The notes: generated from the letters alone by a model not told the origin. 64,000 nt of DNA from Pandoraea capi (GCF_902459735.1 NZ_CABPRV010000002.1:124001-188000), one strand, 5' to 3'. Shown: positions 35,301 to 45,796, counted from the first letter of the stretch. Numbers and translations: made by a program.

Positions 35301-35661
35301 TCGGCAAGTCCGCTCTGGCGGCCTGAATCGCGGCTTCGACATCGCGCGCCGCACCTTCGATATCGCGCTTCAGACCGAAAACGACCGGGATCGAGACCGA
35401 GCCGACTGTGCTCGTCGAGGTCAGTTCGGTCACGTCGGCGATCACTCCGAGTCGGCGTTCCAGCGGTTCGGCAACGGTGGACGCCATGATCTCGGGGCTC
35501 GCGCCCGCCATGCTCGCCTGCACGGCGATCACCGGGAAGGCGACGTTGGGCAGCGGCGCCACGGGCAGCCGCAGGTACGCCAGACAACCTGAAATCAGCA
35601 CCGCAACGGCCAGCAACGTGGTCGCGACCGGGCGCTTGATGAACAGGGCCGAGAGGTTCAC
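32368..35661 (-). CDS. mdtC: RND efflux permease, MdtC-like, with a low-complexity insertion
   Basis: Second permease of an MdtB/MdtC-type heteromeric pump, 1097 residues. Start MNLSALFIKRPVATTLLAVA is typical. Helix 4 keeps the proton-relay aspartates (GTGFVVDDAVVVMENIVRHL). Between about residues 775 and 838, in the second periplasmic loop, there is a Ser/Ala/Asn/Gly-rich stretch (GNASGTGQTQMSGKTVSGAS through NSRGGNSSGSADSTAAE). E. coli MdtC has only a short turn there. The insertion keeps the frame and is flanked by conserved sequence (DQIYLST before, MVPLTALASF after). ATGA overlaps join it to both neighbours. Confidence 0.93.
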   Translation of the reverse strand: MNLSALFIKRPVATTLLAVAVLISGCLAYLRLPVAPLPNVAFPVIAVQASMAGASPEIMASTVAEPLERRLGVIADVTELTSTSTVGSVSIPVVFGLKRDIEGAARDVEAAIQAARADLPSTLRSNPSYRKFNPADTPVMVIALTSATLTTAQLYDSADSVILQQLSQVDGVGQITVGGGALPSVRVELQPGKLNSYGIGLEDVRAALSSANANSAKGHLDQGDQRFQVTSNDQIGKADGYKDLVVAYRNGAPVLLRDVALVRDSNENIRNAGLFNNHPAVLVIVYPSPGSNVVKTVSQIRKILPLVEATLPHDIKVNVALDRSVSVEASLGDTERTLVLAVLLVIGVVFVFLRSANSTLIPAVVLPLSIIGTFGPMYLLGYSLDNLSLMALTIGTGFVVDDAVVVMENIVRHLELGVPPKEAALQGAGEVGFTVLSMSLSLIAVFLPILLMPGIVGLLFHEFAVTLSIAILISMVISLTVTPTLCAYVLTRESAVSQARWSTWIGRQFDRFRDAYARSLTAVLDHAGLVGLVMLGLLVGNLFLFRLLPATFFPEQDTGILIGQIMADQSISFPAMRQKLEQLQTIVQTDPAVASVAGFTGGRSLNSATVFVQLKPLAERHLSAAAVVNRLRPKLNGVSGARLFLQAQQDLRIGGRQSAAEYQYTLTSDDAQALYQWVPKLVTELSKHRQTVLDVNTDLQQNGLQMYVNMHRQTAARFNLQPNQIDNVLYDAFGQRTVSTIYNPINQYFVVMEVSPEYWQYPNSLDQIYLSTAAGNASGTGQTQMSGKTVSGASAKTAASGTNALNANAVANQQNNAISNSRGGNSSGSADSTAAETMVPLTALASFTARHTATQVNHQGGMVAATVSFNLPAGGSLSQAQVAIDDAARAIGMPASIHGAFAGAAQAFSQSMGTVPLLILAALGVVYIVLGVLYENTIHPLTILSTLPSAGIGATLALLIFGTPFSVIALIGMILLIGIVKKNGIMMVDVAIQLQRRDGMPAKQAIHEAAVVRLRPIMMTTFAAVLGAVPLAIALGQGASLRQPLGVTVMGGLLLSQVFTLYTTPVIYLYLDRLRARLARWSTRLPWHRDPGPEVRS

Positions 35662-38600
35662 GGCTGGTCTCCCGTATTCCCCGGGTCTTGCGCGCCCTCC
35701 GGCTTGTTCGAGGCGCCCGGGCGGCCGGCGGCTTCCTGCTTGCGCCGCTCCCGGCGCTCACGCACGCGTGCCGCGAGCCGGTCGAAATACAGATAGATGA
35801 CGGGCGTGGTGAACAGCGTGAGCAACTGGCTGAGCGTGAGGCCGCCGATGATCGCGAGCCCCAGCGGACGCCGCAGTTCCGAGCCGGTGCCCGAGCCGAG
35901 CAGCATGGGCAGCGCACCGAGCATGGCCGCGAGCGTCGTCATCAGAATCGGCCGGAAGCGCAGCAGCGACGCCTCGAAAATGGCCTCGCGCGGCGGCTTG
36001 TGCTGCGATCGCTCGGCGTCGAGGGCGAAGTCGACCATCATGATCGCGTTCTTCTTGACGATGCCGATGAGCAGCACGATGCCGATGATGCCGATGACGT
36101 CGAGATCGCTTCCGGTGAGCATCAGCGCGAGCAGGGCGCCGATACCGGCCGAGGGAAGGGTCGACAGGATGGTGACCGGATGGATGAAGCTCTCGTACAG
36201 CACGCCCAGCACGATATAGACGGCCACGAGCGCGGCCACCAGCAGATAGACCTCGCTCGAGAGCGAATCCTCGAACGCCTGCGCCGCGCCCTGAAACGAC
36301 GATGCCACCGACGGCGGCAAATGCACCGCCTGCTCGGCGCTGCGGATTGCCTTGACGGCGCTGGAGAGCGAGGCGTCCGGCGCCAGATTGAACGACACCG
36401 TCACTGCCGGGAATTGCTGCAAATGGCTGATTGCCAGTGGCGTGCGCACGACCTTGAGTTGCGCGATGGCCGAGAGCGGCACCTGACCGCTCGCGCTCGT
36501 CTGGCTCGGCAGATAGAGGGTGCCCAGCGACTGGATCGTGTTCAGCGAATCGGGCTTGGCGACAAGAATCACCCGATATTGTGCCGACTGCTGGAAGATC
36601 GTCGACACGATGCGCTGGCCGAGCGCGTCGTACAGGGCATTGTCGATGGTCGCGGGCGTAATGCCGTATCGCGCCGCCAGTTGCCGGTTCACTTCCACCT
36701 GAATCGACAGGCCGCTGGTGTCGAGATCGCTCGCTACGTCGGTAATCGACGAGATCTGCTTCAGGCGGGCGATGAGCGGTGGCACGTATTGCGCGAGCGT
36801 CGCCTGATCGGGGCCGCGCAGTACGAACTTGTACTGGTTGGGCGAGACCGTGGTGTCGAGCGTCAGATCCTGCGCGGGCTGCACGTAAAGCTTGATGCCG
36901 GGCACCTTCGCCGTGGCTTGCTGGATGCGGCGGCCGACCTCGGCGGCAGTCTCCGAGCGGTCGTCGCGCGGTTTCAGGTTGATGAGGAAACGGCCGTTGT
37001 TGAGTGTGGTGTTGATGCCATCGATGCCGACGTACGACGTGATCGAGGTGACGTCGGGGTCTTGCAGCACGACGTCGGCCAGTGCGGTCTGCCGCTTGAC
37101 CATCGCCGCATACGAGACCGAGTTGTCCGCGACGGTGATGCCTTGCAGCACGCCGACGTCCTGCACGGGGAACAACCCCTTCGGAATCACGATGTAAAGC
37201 ACGACGGTGAGCACCACTGTGCCGATGGCGACTAGCAGGGTCAGGAACTGGTGGTCGAGTACCCATCGCAGGCCGCGCTCATAGGCGGCGAGCGTCTTGT
37301 CGAAAAGCCGCTCGCTCACCCGCTCGAAACGGCTGGGGTGCCGTGCCTCCTGCGCGCGCAGGATCCGGGCGCAGAGCATCGGCACGACGGTGAGCGAGAC
37401 GATCGCCGAGATGACGATGGTGACGGCGAGCGTGACGGCGAATTCGCCGAACAACCGCCCGATGACGCCGCCCATGAAGAGCAGCGGGATCAGCACGGCG
37501 ATCAGCGAAATCGTGAGCGACATGATCGTGAAGCCGATCTGACCGGCCCCGGCCAGCGCGGCTTCGAGCGGCGCCATACCGGCTTCGAGGTAACGCACCA
37601 CGTTCTCGATCATGACGATAGAGTCGTCCACCACGAACCCGGTCGCGATGATGAGCGCCATGAGCGAGAGATTGTCGATGGAATATCCCAGCTCGTACAT
37701 CACCGCCAGCGTGGCGATCAGCGATACCGGCACCGAGATGCTCGGAATGATGGTCGCGGGCACGTTGCGCAGGAACACGAAGATGACGGCGACCACGAGC
37801 ACCACCGCGAGCACGAGTTCGAAGGCGGCGTCGCTCACTGACGCGCGAATCACGCCCGTGCTGTCCGAGACCACGCTGACTTTCATGCCGGCGGGCAGCG
37901 TCGCTTCGAGTTGCGGCAGCGCCCGCTTGATCTGATCCACGGTGGCGATGACGTTCGCCCCCGGCTGGCGCTGGACGTTCAGCACGATGGCCGGCGTCTT
38001 GTTGAACCAGGCCCCGCGCTCGACGTCCTGTGCGGCCTTCGCTACGTGTGCGACGTCGCGCAGATAGACAGGATTACCGTTCTGATAGGCGATGACGGTA
38101 TCCAGATAATCCTGCGGATCGGTGATCTGGTCGTTGGCGTCGAGCGTGTAGTCAAGTTCCGGGCCGTCGAAATTGCCCTTCGGCTGGCTGACGTTCACGT
38201 TGGCGAGCAAGGTGCGCAGGTCGTCCAGATTCAAACCGTAGGCGGCGAGCTTCTGCGGATCGGCTTCCACACGCACCGCCGGGACATTGCCGCCCGCCAG
38301 CGTGACCACGCCGACGCCCGCGACTTGCGATATCTTGGCGGCGAGGCGGTTGTTGGCGGCGTCCTGAAGCTGGGTGAGCGACAGGGATGAGGACGTGACG
38401 GCCAGCGTCATGATCGGCTGATCCGCCGGGTTGACCTTGGCGTAGGTCGGCGGCGCGGGGAGTCCGCTGGGGAGCAGACTGTTCGCGGCGTTGATCGCCT
38501 GCTGCACGTTCTGCTGCGCGACGTCGAGATTGAGCGCCAGATCGAATTGCAGCGTAATGACGGACGACCCTTCGGCGCTGTACGAAATCATCTGCTGCAA

Positions 38601-38828
38601 GCCGGGGATCTGCCCGAGTTGCACTTCGAGGGGGGCCGTAACCGTGGTCGCCATCACGGAAGGGCTGGCGCCGGGGTAGAACGTCTGGACCTGAATCGTC
38701 GGATAGTCGACGCTCGGCAGCGACGACACGGGCAGCACCCGCACCGCCACGAGCCCGACGAGGACGAGCGCGATCATCAGCAGCCAAGTCGCCACCGGAC
38801 GCAGGATGAAAAGTCGCGAGAAATTCAT
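35658..38828 (-). CDS. mdtB: RND efflux permease, MdtB-like
   Basis: First permease of the MdtBC-type pair, 1056 residues. N-terminus MNFSRLFILRPVATWLLMIA and segments such as SLPSVDYPTIQVQTFYPGAS are characteristic of MdtB. Helix 4 carries IATGFVVDDSIVMIENVVRY with both aspartates. The C-terminal cytoplasmic tail is rich in Arg, Glu and Pro. It lies 52 bp after the adaptor gene and overlaps the mdtC-like gene by 4 bp. MdtABC pumps export bile salts, novobiocin and zinc-related stress compounds in enterics; the substrate here is not known. Confidence 0.94.
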   Translation of the reverse strand: MNFSRLFILRPVATWLLMIALVLVGLVAVRVLPVSSLPSVDYPTIQVQTFYPGASPSVMATTVTAPLEVQLGQIPGLQQMISYSAEGSSVITLQFDLALNLDVAQQNVQQAINAANSLLPSGLPAPPTYAKVNPADQPIMTLAVTSSSLSLTQLQDAANNRLAAKISQVAGVGVVTLAGGNVPAVRVEADPQKLAAYGLNLDDLRTLLANVNVSQPKGNFDGPELDYTLDANDQITDPQDYLDTVIAYQNGNPVYLRDVAHVAKAAQDVERGAWFNKTPAIVLNVQRQPGANVIATVDQIKRALPQLEATLPAGMKVSVVSDSTGVIRASVSDAAFELVLAVVLVVAVIFVFLRNVPATIIPSISVPVSLIATLAVMYELGYSIDNLSLMALIIATGFVVDDSIVMIENVVRYLEAGMAPLEAALAGAGQIGFTIMSLTISLIAVLIPLLFMGGVIGRLFGEFAVTLAVTIVISAIVSLTVVPMLCARILRAQEARHPSRFERVSERLFDKTLAAYERGLRWVLDHQFLTLLVAIGTVVLTVVLYIVIPKGLFPVQDVGVLQGITVADNSVSYAAMVKRQTALADVVLQDPDVTSITSYVGIDGINTTLNNGRFLINLKPRDDRSETAAEVGRRIQQATAKVPGIKLYVQPAQDLTLDTTVSPNQYKFVLRGPDQATLAQYVPPLIARLKQISSITDVASDLDTSGLSIQVEVNRQLAARYGITPATIDNALYDALGQRIVSTIFQQSAQYRVILVAKPDSLNTIQSLGTLYLPSQTSASGQVPLSAIAQLKVVRTPLAISHLQQFPAVTVSFNLAPDASLSSAVKAIRSAEQAVHLPPSVASSFQGAAQAFEDSLSSEVYLLVAALVAVYIVLGVLYESFIHPVTILSTLPSAGIGALLALMLTGSDLDVIGIIGIVLLIGIVKKNAIMMVDFALDAERSQHKPPREAIFEASLLRFRPILMTTLAAMLGALPMLLGSGTGSELRRPLGLAIIGGLTLSQLLTLFTTPVIYLYFDRLAARVRERRERRKQEAAGRPGASNKPEGAQDPGNTGDQP

Positions 38829-38880
38829 GAGCGCGTGCCTTGGAGCGTCGGATCAGGCCAGATGGCTCGCCTTGGGCGCC

Positions 38881-40164
38881 TCATTGGGACGACGGGCTGG
38901 TGGCGGCCGATGCCGTCGATGCCCCGGAAGCGTCGGCGTTCCTATGTCGCCCCTGACGTCCCTCATGCGCCCCGGCGGGCTCGCTCGCCGCAGCGCTGCT
39001 TGCCGCGACCGGCAAGGCAATGTGCGCGCCGTCGCTCAGTCGATCCATCCCGTCGGTGACGACCGTCTCACCGGCGTTGAGGCCACTCGTGACCACCGTG
39101 TGCTTCCCGTCGCTCGGTCCGATGGTGACCTTGCGCAACGATGCCGTCTTCTGCGCCGTGACGACATACACGAAATCCCCCGGCGCGCCGCTTTGCACTG
39201 CGGGTGTGGGCACGAGCATGGCGTGATCGAGCGTGTCGACAAGCAGCTTCACGTTGACGAACTCTTGCGGGAAGAGCACTTCGTCGTCGTTGGCGAATCG
39301 GGCGCGCAGGGTGACGGTCCCGGTCGCCGTCGCCATCTGGTTGCTTACTGCGTAGAGCGTGCCGGTAGCGAGTTGCTCGGTGTTGTCGCTCGAATAGACG
39401 GTGACCGCCAGCGGTGTCCCGGTGCGGTAGCGTTTCATCACCGCCGGCAGGGCATTCTGGGCGACGGTGAACTCCACGGTTGTCGGTTTGACGCTGGTGA
39501 TGACCGCGATGCCGGTCGTACTGGTGGTGCTCACGTAGTTGCCGGGATCGACGAGGCGCAAGCCCACGCGGCCCGAGACGGGCGCTGTGATCCGACAGTA
39601 GGTCAGGTCGAGTTCGAACTGCTTGATGTTGGCCAGATCGGCCTTCACGGCGGCTTCGTCCTGCGCCACGGTGAACTGCTGATCGGCGTACGTCTGCTCG
39701 GCAATCGCCCGCTGCTCGTGCAGTTGCGTGTAGCGCGCGAGATCGGCCTTGGCCTGAGCGAGGGCCGCGCGGTCCTTGGCGAGTTGTGCCTGTGCCTGTT
39801 CCTTGCTGATTTCGTATTGACGCGGATCGATCTGTGCGAGGAACTGGCCCTGTTTGACGTCTTGCCCTTCCTGATAACCGACCTGCGTGAGGTAGCCGCT
39901 AAGCTGCGGCAGGACCGTGACGGTGGCTTCGGGCGTGACCGTGCCGAGCGAGGTGATCGTGACCGGCATGCTGCCGTAAGTCACTTGTGCGACGGAGACT
40001 ATTTGCGGGGCGACATTGCGCCGTGCGGCTGGCCGGTGCAGCAGGTGCCATGCGATCCACGCCACGATCAGCAAGATGACGATGCCGATCCAAAGCGCCG
40101 TGCGCCGCCGCTTCGGGCGCGCCGGTTGCTGAGGTGGCACTGCGGTGTTGGACGTTTGCTCCAT
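38881..40164 (-). CDS. mdtA: RND efflux periplasmic adaptor, MdtA-like
   Basis: Membrane fusion protein. The start MEQTSNTAVPPQQPARPKRR at 40164 has GGAGGCAGCC at good spacing and is preferred to the ATG at 40224. A transmembrane anchor (ALWIGIVILLIVAWIAWHLL) is followed by the lipoyl/hairpin region (QLSGYLTQVGYQEGQDVKQG) and the beta-barrel (CRITAPVSGRVGLRLVDPGN). Conserved GLNAGETVVTDGMDRLSDGA marks the C-terminal domain. The tail is Ser/Ala-rich. It is the first gene of the mdtA-B-C-channel operon. Confidence 0.93.
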   Translation of the reverse strand: MEQTSNTAVPPQQPARPKRRRTALWIGIVILLIVAWIAWHLLHRPAARRNVAPQIVSVAQVTYGSMPVTITSLGTVTPEATVTVLPQLSGYLTQVGYQEGQDVKQGQFLAQIDPRQYEISKEQAQAQLAKDRAALAQAKADLARYTQLHEQRAIAEQTYADQQFTVAQDEAAVKADLANIKQFELDLTYCRITAPVSGRVGLRLVDPGNYVSTTSTTGIAVITSVKPTTVEFTVAQNALPAVMKRYRTGTPLAVTVYSSDNTEQLATGTLYAVSNQMATATGTVTLRARFANDDEVLFPQEFVNVKLLVDTLDHAMLVPTPAVQSGAPGDFVYVVTAQKTASLRKVTIGPSDGKHTVVTSGLNAGETVVTDGMDRLSDGAHIALPVAASSAAASEPAGAHEGRQGRHRNADASGASTASAATSPSSQ

Positions 40165-40280
40165 GGCTGCCTCCGCCTGATGATTTGCCGGGATATCGAG
40201 CCGATTCCCGGACGGGGAGGCCACGTTTATCAGTCTAGCGACGAGGGCGTCGGACTTGGTATCAGGCGGGGGTGGCCGAG

Positions 40281-40295
40281 GTTACGGCGTGTTAC
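40281..40295. promoter_or_regulatory. GTTAC-N5-GTTAC element, distal to proximal copy 1
   Basis: GTTACGGCGTGTTAC: two GTTAC half-sites with 10-bp periodicity, so both lie on the same face of the helix as expected for an OmpR/PhoB-type regulator. It is 117 bp upstream of the mdtA-like start codon. Confidence 0.45.
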
Positions 40296-40507
40296 GCGCG
40301 GCCTGGCGAAACGGGCGATAGTGCGCATGACGAAGCGGACATCGCGCGCGACGCGCCTGATGCTCGTCCGAGAACGTCGAAATGCAAAAAGCGGGGTGAA
40401 ATCGCTGGAAAATCGTCGCGAAAGCGCCGAATTTGCGGATTGGGGAAGGGGCAAATACGTCGGACGGAGAGGCAGGAGGAGGGCCGTGATCCGGCGATTC
40501 TCCCCCT

Positions 40508-40522
40508 GTTACATCGTGTTAC
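40508..40522. promoter_or_regulatory. GTTAC-N5-GTTAC element, copy 2
   Basis: GTTACATCGTGTTAC differs from copy 1 at only two spacer positions (13 of 15 identical). It lies 227 bp from copy 1, near the 3' end of the sterol desaturase-like gene. Confidence 0.45.
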
Positions 40523-40597
40523 CGCAGCGCCGCCGGTAAGCGGCTGGAAGGCATTGCGTCCTTCGTGCCGGGTAGCGACGAACCGCCCGGGCGGGGC

Positions 40598-41602
40598 TCA
40601 GACCGGCTGACGACCGGACGTTCGGCGCGGCACGATGCGTTTGGCAATACGTCCGAGCGCACGCACCTGCTGTGCGATCACGCCGATGCCATAACGGCGC
40701 GAACGGCCTTCCGGTGCGGGCAACTGGTCACGAATGCCGGTCGGCTCGACGGTGCGCTCCCACGACGCCGTGCGGAACAGCACGTCCCACCACGGGAACA
40801 GCACCCCGAAGTTACAGCCGTAGCGCGTGCCTTCATGTCCGTAGCCGATGGCGTGGTGGCGACGGTGGAACGTCGGGCTCACGATCAGGCGTTCGAGCAC
40901 CGGACCATACGGCAGACGGGCGTTCACGTGCTGCACGCTTTGCAGGAAGTTACCCACCGCCACGAGCACCACATACTGCGCGGGTTGCACGCCGATGAAG
41001 AGCGCGATGGCCGCGAAGAATCCGGCTTGCAGGATGTCGTCGAGGAAGTGATTCCGGTCGTCGGACCACAGCGACATCTGCTGCTGGCTGTGATGCACGG
41101 CATGCAGTTCCCACCAGACACCGAACCGATGCTGCCAGCGGTGATACCAGTAACCGGCGAAGTCGAGCACTGTCAGGTACATCAGGAACGACACGATCGG
41201 CTGATCCGTCACCCCGGGGTACAAGCCATCGAGATCGACGCTCGGCAGCCCATGGATCACCATCTGGCTCTGCAACTCGTTGAAGACCGGTTGCAACACC
41301 ACGAAGAACAGCAGATTCAGAATGCCGAGCTTGGCGATCCAGGTGTAGATGACGTCCGAGCGAACCTGTTTGCGGTCCTGCCACTGTTCGAGCGGACGCA
41401 GGGCTTCGAGCGGACGCAACAGCACGTACGTCAGGCCGACCTGCAAGACGCCGATGATCACGAGATAGAGGGCGTCGTAGATATCATCGTCGTAGCCCAT
41501 CAGGTTGAAGTGGAACAGCAGCGGCTGCACCACATCGACGTAGATGAGCGTCTGGGCAGCGGAAATGCCGCTATCGACGAAATTGATGGCTTCCTGAAGC
41601 AT
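40598..41602 (-). CDS. Sterol desaturase/fatty acid hydroxylase family protein
   Basis: Membrane di-iron enzyme of 334 residues. The histidine boxes are visible: WYHRWQHRFG, ELHAVHHSQQ and PTFHRRHHAIGYGHEG, in the order expected for the family. Several hydrophobic segments are present (YLVIIGVLQVGLTYVLL, IAKLGILNLLFFVVLQP). It probably hydroxylates or desaturates a membrane lipid. It follows the beta-propeller gene by 12 bp on the same strand, so they form an operon. The last 50 residues are basic and may lie in the cytoplasm. Confidence 0.9.
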   Translation of the reverse strand: MLQEAINFVDSGISAAQTLIYVDVVQPLLFHFNLMGYDDDIYDALYLVIIGVLQVGLTYVLLRPLEALRPLEQWQDRKQVRSDVIYTWIAKLGILNLLFFVVLQPVFNELQSQMVIHGLPSVDLDGLYPGVTDQPIVSFLMYLTVLDFAGYWYHRWQHRFGVWWELHAVHHSQQQMSLWSDDRNHFLDDILQAGFFAAIALFIGVQPAQYVVLVAVGNFLQSVQHVNARLPYGPVLERLIVSPTFHRRHHAIGYGHEGTRYGCNFGVLFPWWDVLFRTASWERTVEPTGIRDQLPAPEGRSRRYGIGVIAQQVRALGRIAKRIVPRRTSGRQPV

Positions 41603-41614
41603 CTGTCGGCCCTG

Positions 41615-42670
41615 TCAGTCCGGGTTCGGCGAGAGAACCGGGGCGCGCTCGGCAAAATAGATGCCGTGCGGCGACCGGTTGACGGCGATGGTATCGACCA
41701 GTTTGCGCGTGGTCAGGTCGATCACGCCCACGTGGCGCGCAAATCGGAACGTTACCCAAAGATAGCGTTTATCTGCGGACAATTCCATATCGTCCGGCCC
41801 CGGCATCAGACCTGTGATGTCGGCCACCTTGGTCAGCGTTTCGTAATCGATGATGCTGATGGTGCTCTCGACCCGGTTGCTCACGGCAATGTGGCGGCCA
41901 TCGGAGAGCGAGCGGAAGTTGTGCGCGCCGCGTCCCGTCTGAATGCGCTTGACGACTTTCTGCGTGCGCCAGTCGACCACTGCGACGTCGTCCTCGCCAG
42001 TCATGCCAACGAGCAGATACTTGTCGCCCGGCGTCATCCACAGGCCAGCCGGCGTCTTGCCCACCGGCATGCGCCATTTGACGGTCTGCGTCGGCAGATC
42101 GATCGCGACCAGTTCGCCCGAATCCTGCAACGTGACGAAGACCGTCTTGCTGTCGGACGAGAACGTCATGTGGCTCGGTGTCTTGGCCAGCGGGATACGC
42201 TTGGCCACCGTGACGTTTTCACCGTCGTAGTGATACAGATCGACGCGATCGAGGCGCAGTGCCGCGGTGACGAACCATTTGCGGTCGGGCGAGAAGCCCA
42301 ACTGATAAGGATCGTCGATGTCGGCGACCTGACGCTGGAACTTGCCCGTGTTCGGATCGAGGAACATCAGGCTGTTCGAGACCGAGTTGGCCACGATCAG
42401 CGAGCGTTTGTCGGGCGTGATCATCAGGTGATGCGGCTCTTTGCCCGTGGGCATGGTGCCGACGACCTTATGCGTCGCCTGATCGATCAGCGAGAGTTGC
42501 GCGGCTCCGGAGTCGAGCACGATGACCGTGCCGGCGTGAGCGGACGAAACTGCCAGGGGGAGCGTAGCGGCAACCAGCATCGACAGCACCGTGCGCTGGG
42601 AGGCAGCGCGGGCACGGCTGGCAAGCCAGGAAAGCGTGGAGGGCTTGAGGGGCTTGAAGGAGAACACCAT
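41615..42670 (-). CDS. Exported YncE-like seven-bladed beta-propeller protein
   Basis: A signal peptide (RTVLSMLVAATLPLAVSSAH, cleaved near AHA) is followed by seven approximate 42-residue repeats with the pattern VANSVSNSLMFLDPNTGKFQ, VTLQDSGELVAIDLPTQTVK and VTFRFARHVGVIDLTTRKLV. This is a YVTN-type beta-propeller as in YncE. Likely periplasmic binding or scaffold role. The start at 42670 gives a 27-residue n-region; ATG at 42580 (MLVAATL) is less likely because it would leave almost no n-region. First gene of a two-gene operon with the sterol desaturase-like enzyme, an unusual pairing. Confidence 0.87.
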   Translation of the reverse strand: MVFSFKPLKPSTLSWLASRARAASQRTVLSMLVAATLPLAVSSAHAGTVIVLDSGAAQLSLIDQATHKVVGTMPTGKEPHHLMITPDKRSLIVANSVSNSLMFLDPNTGKFQRQVADIDDPYQLGFSPDRKWFVTAALRLDRVDLYHYDGENVTVAKRIPLAKTPSHMTFSSDSKTVFVTLQDSGELVAIDLPTQTVKWRMPVGKTPAGLWMTPGDKYLLVGMTGEDDVAVVDWRTQKVVKRIQTGRGAHNFRSLSDGRHIAVSNRVESTISIIDYETLTKVADITGLMPGPDDMELSADKRYLWVTFRFARHVGVIDLTTRKLVDTIAVNRSPHGIYFAERAPVLSPNPD

Positions 42671-42740
42671 GAATGCCTAGGGTGGGGCGAAAAACGGCGA
42701 CGTTCGCCGGTCGGCCGGAATGTCCGGCCTGGACACCTGC

Positions 42741-42762
42741 TTAACGTCGATTCTCACGTTAA
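42741..42762. promoter_or_regulatory. Inverted repeat upstream of the beta-propeller/desaturase operon
   Basis: TTAACGT-N8-ACGTTAA, perfect 7-bp arms, 71 bp upstream of the start codon at 42670. It is a candidate repressor or activator site. No adjacent gene is an obvious partner except PadR, whose sites have a different sequence. Confidence 0.45.
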
Positions 42763-42826
42763 ACGCGCCAGACGCCCCATCCGTTGACAAGAAAATGGGA
42801 CGAATTCCTATGTCGCGCAGTCCACG

Positions 42827-43405
42827 TCAGGTGGCCTGACGGTCTTCGGTCACGGCGTCATCCCATTGCGCCAGCAACTGCAGGGCTTCCCGTGTCCAGT
42901 CGAGCCATCCCTGCTCGTAACGCACCCCCAACCGGAGGATGTGACGCTGTAGCGCGGCCTCACGGGTCAGCGGGCTACCGGTTTCATCTGTCGGAAAATC
43001 CCGGGCCTCGATGGCCTGATACGCCGCCAGTTTCTGCGCATGGAGCGCCGAGCGGCGCTGTAATTCGGGCACCAGACCGAGCGGCCCGATGGCGGCGTCG
43101 GCCCGCAACCGGACCATGAGGTCGTCGCGCAGATCGGCAGGTTCCGTGGTCGTGGCCACCCAGGCGAGCAACTCGTCCCGCCCGGCGTCGAGCACCCGGT
43201 AGACGCGTTTGCGTGTGCGACCGCCGTCCGGGGCGGCTGCCGAGTCGATCCATCCGGCGGTCTCCATGCGCGCCAGTTCGCGGTAGATTTGCTGGTGCGT
43301 GGCGTGCCAGAAGAAGCCGATGGACTTGTCGAACCGGCGCGCCAGGTCGTATCCCGAGGAGGGCTTTTCCAGCAGCGAGGTCATCAGGGCGTGGGCGAGC
43401 GGCAT
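42827..43405 (-). CDS. PadR family transcriptional regulator
   Basis: Winged-helix N-terminus (MPLAHALMTSLLEKPSSGYD, LARRFDKSIGFFWHATHQQI, YRELARMETAGWI) and a PadR C-terminal helical dimerisation domain (LRLGVRYEQGWLDWTREALQ). The open frame extends to 43441, but that start codon lies inside a perfect palindrome and the extra residues do not match the family, so 43405 is used (192 residues). It is divergent from the FadH gene, and two ATGCAAC-N2-GTTGCAT palindromes of the PadR type lie between. It most likely represses both. Confidence 0.9.
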   Translation of the reverse strand: MPLAHALMTSLLEKPSSGYDLARRFDKSIGFFWHATHQQIYRELARMETAGWIDSAAAPDGGRTRKRVYRVLDAGRDELLAWVATTTEPADLRDDLMVRLRADAAIGPLGLVPELQRRSALHAQKLAAYQAIEARDFPTDETGSPLTREAALQRHILRLGVRYEQGWLDWTREALQLLAQWDDAVTEDRQAT

Positions 43406-43432
43406 GCCCGCTAGTCTAAGGACTCTAATCGC

Positions 43433-43454
43433 ACTATGCAACGTGTTGCATAGT
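43433..43454. promoter_or_regulatory. PadR-type operator 1
   Basis: Perfect 10-bp arms ACTATGCAAC and GTTGCATAGT with a 2-bp spacer (GT). It overlaps the predicted -35 (TTGCAT, 43441 to 43436 on the minus strand) of the padR promoter; the matching -10 TAGACT lies 17 bp further at 43418 to 43413. Confidence 0.75.
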
Positions 43455-43478
43455 CGCTGGGGCGCTTAGAATCGTCGA

Positions 43479-45584
<2,106 letters not shown>

Positions 45585-45643
45585 GTTTAGGGAGCCACGC
45601 GGGGGGCGGCATATCGTTGTGCGACAATATCGCCTCGCGAATC

Positions 45644-45664
45644 CCGCCTTCGGAAGGCGGTTTT
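45644..45664 (+). terminator. Intrinsic terminator after fadH
   Basis: A 7-bp GC-rich stem CCGCCTT/AAGGCGG with CGG loop followed by TTTT, 60 bp after the fadH stop codon. It argues against starting the next gene at the upstream in-frame ATG codons. Confidence 0.8.
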
Positions 45665-45796
45665 GCGATGCCAAGCGTATGTGCCAAGTGCCGGGCACGA
45701 CGTTTCCGCGGCAAGCTGCGGAGTGCCGCCGTCACGGTGTTTGCCGTCACGGCCTCAGTGGGAGTCTTTACCGTGTGGCCGACGGTGCCATCGTCA

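Larger units (their letters stand above)
40165..40597. other. Control region upstream of the MdtABC-type operon
   Basis: About 430 bp with no gene I can support. It contains two nearly identical 15-bp direct-repeat elements at 40281-40295 and 40508-40522. Confidence 0.6.

Noticed and set aside
33482-35917. 811-codon minus-strand frame overlapping the MdtC-like gene, and 34084-35592 on the plus strand
   Set aside because: Both are out-of-frame shadows of mdtC: Arg/Ala/Pro-rich translations without domain features.
45617-45796. Upstream starts for the GGDEF protein at 45617 and 45668
   Set aside because: They overlap the fadH terminator hairpin and would add a Cys/Arg-rich leader without family resemblance.
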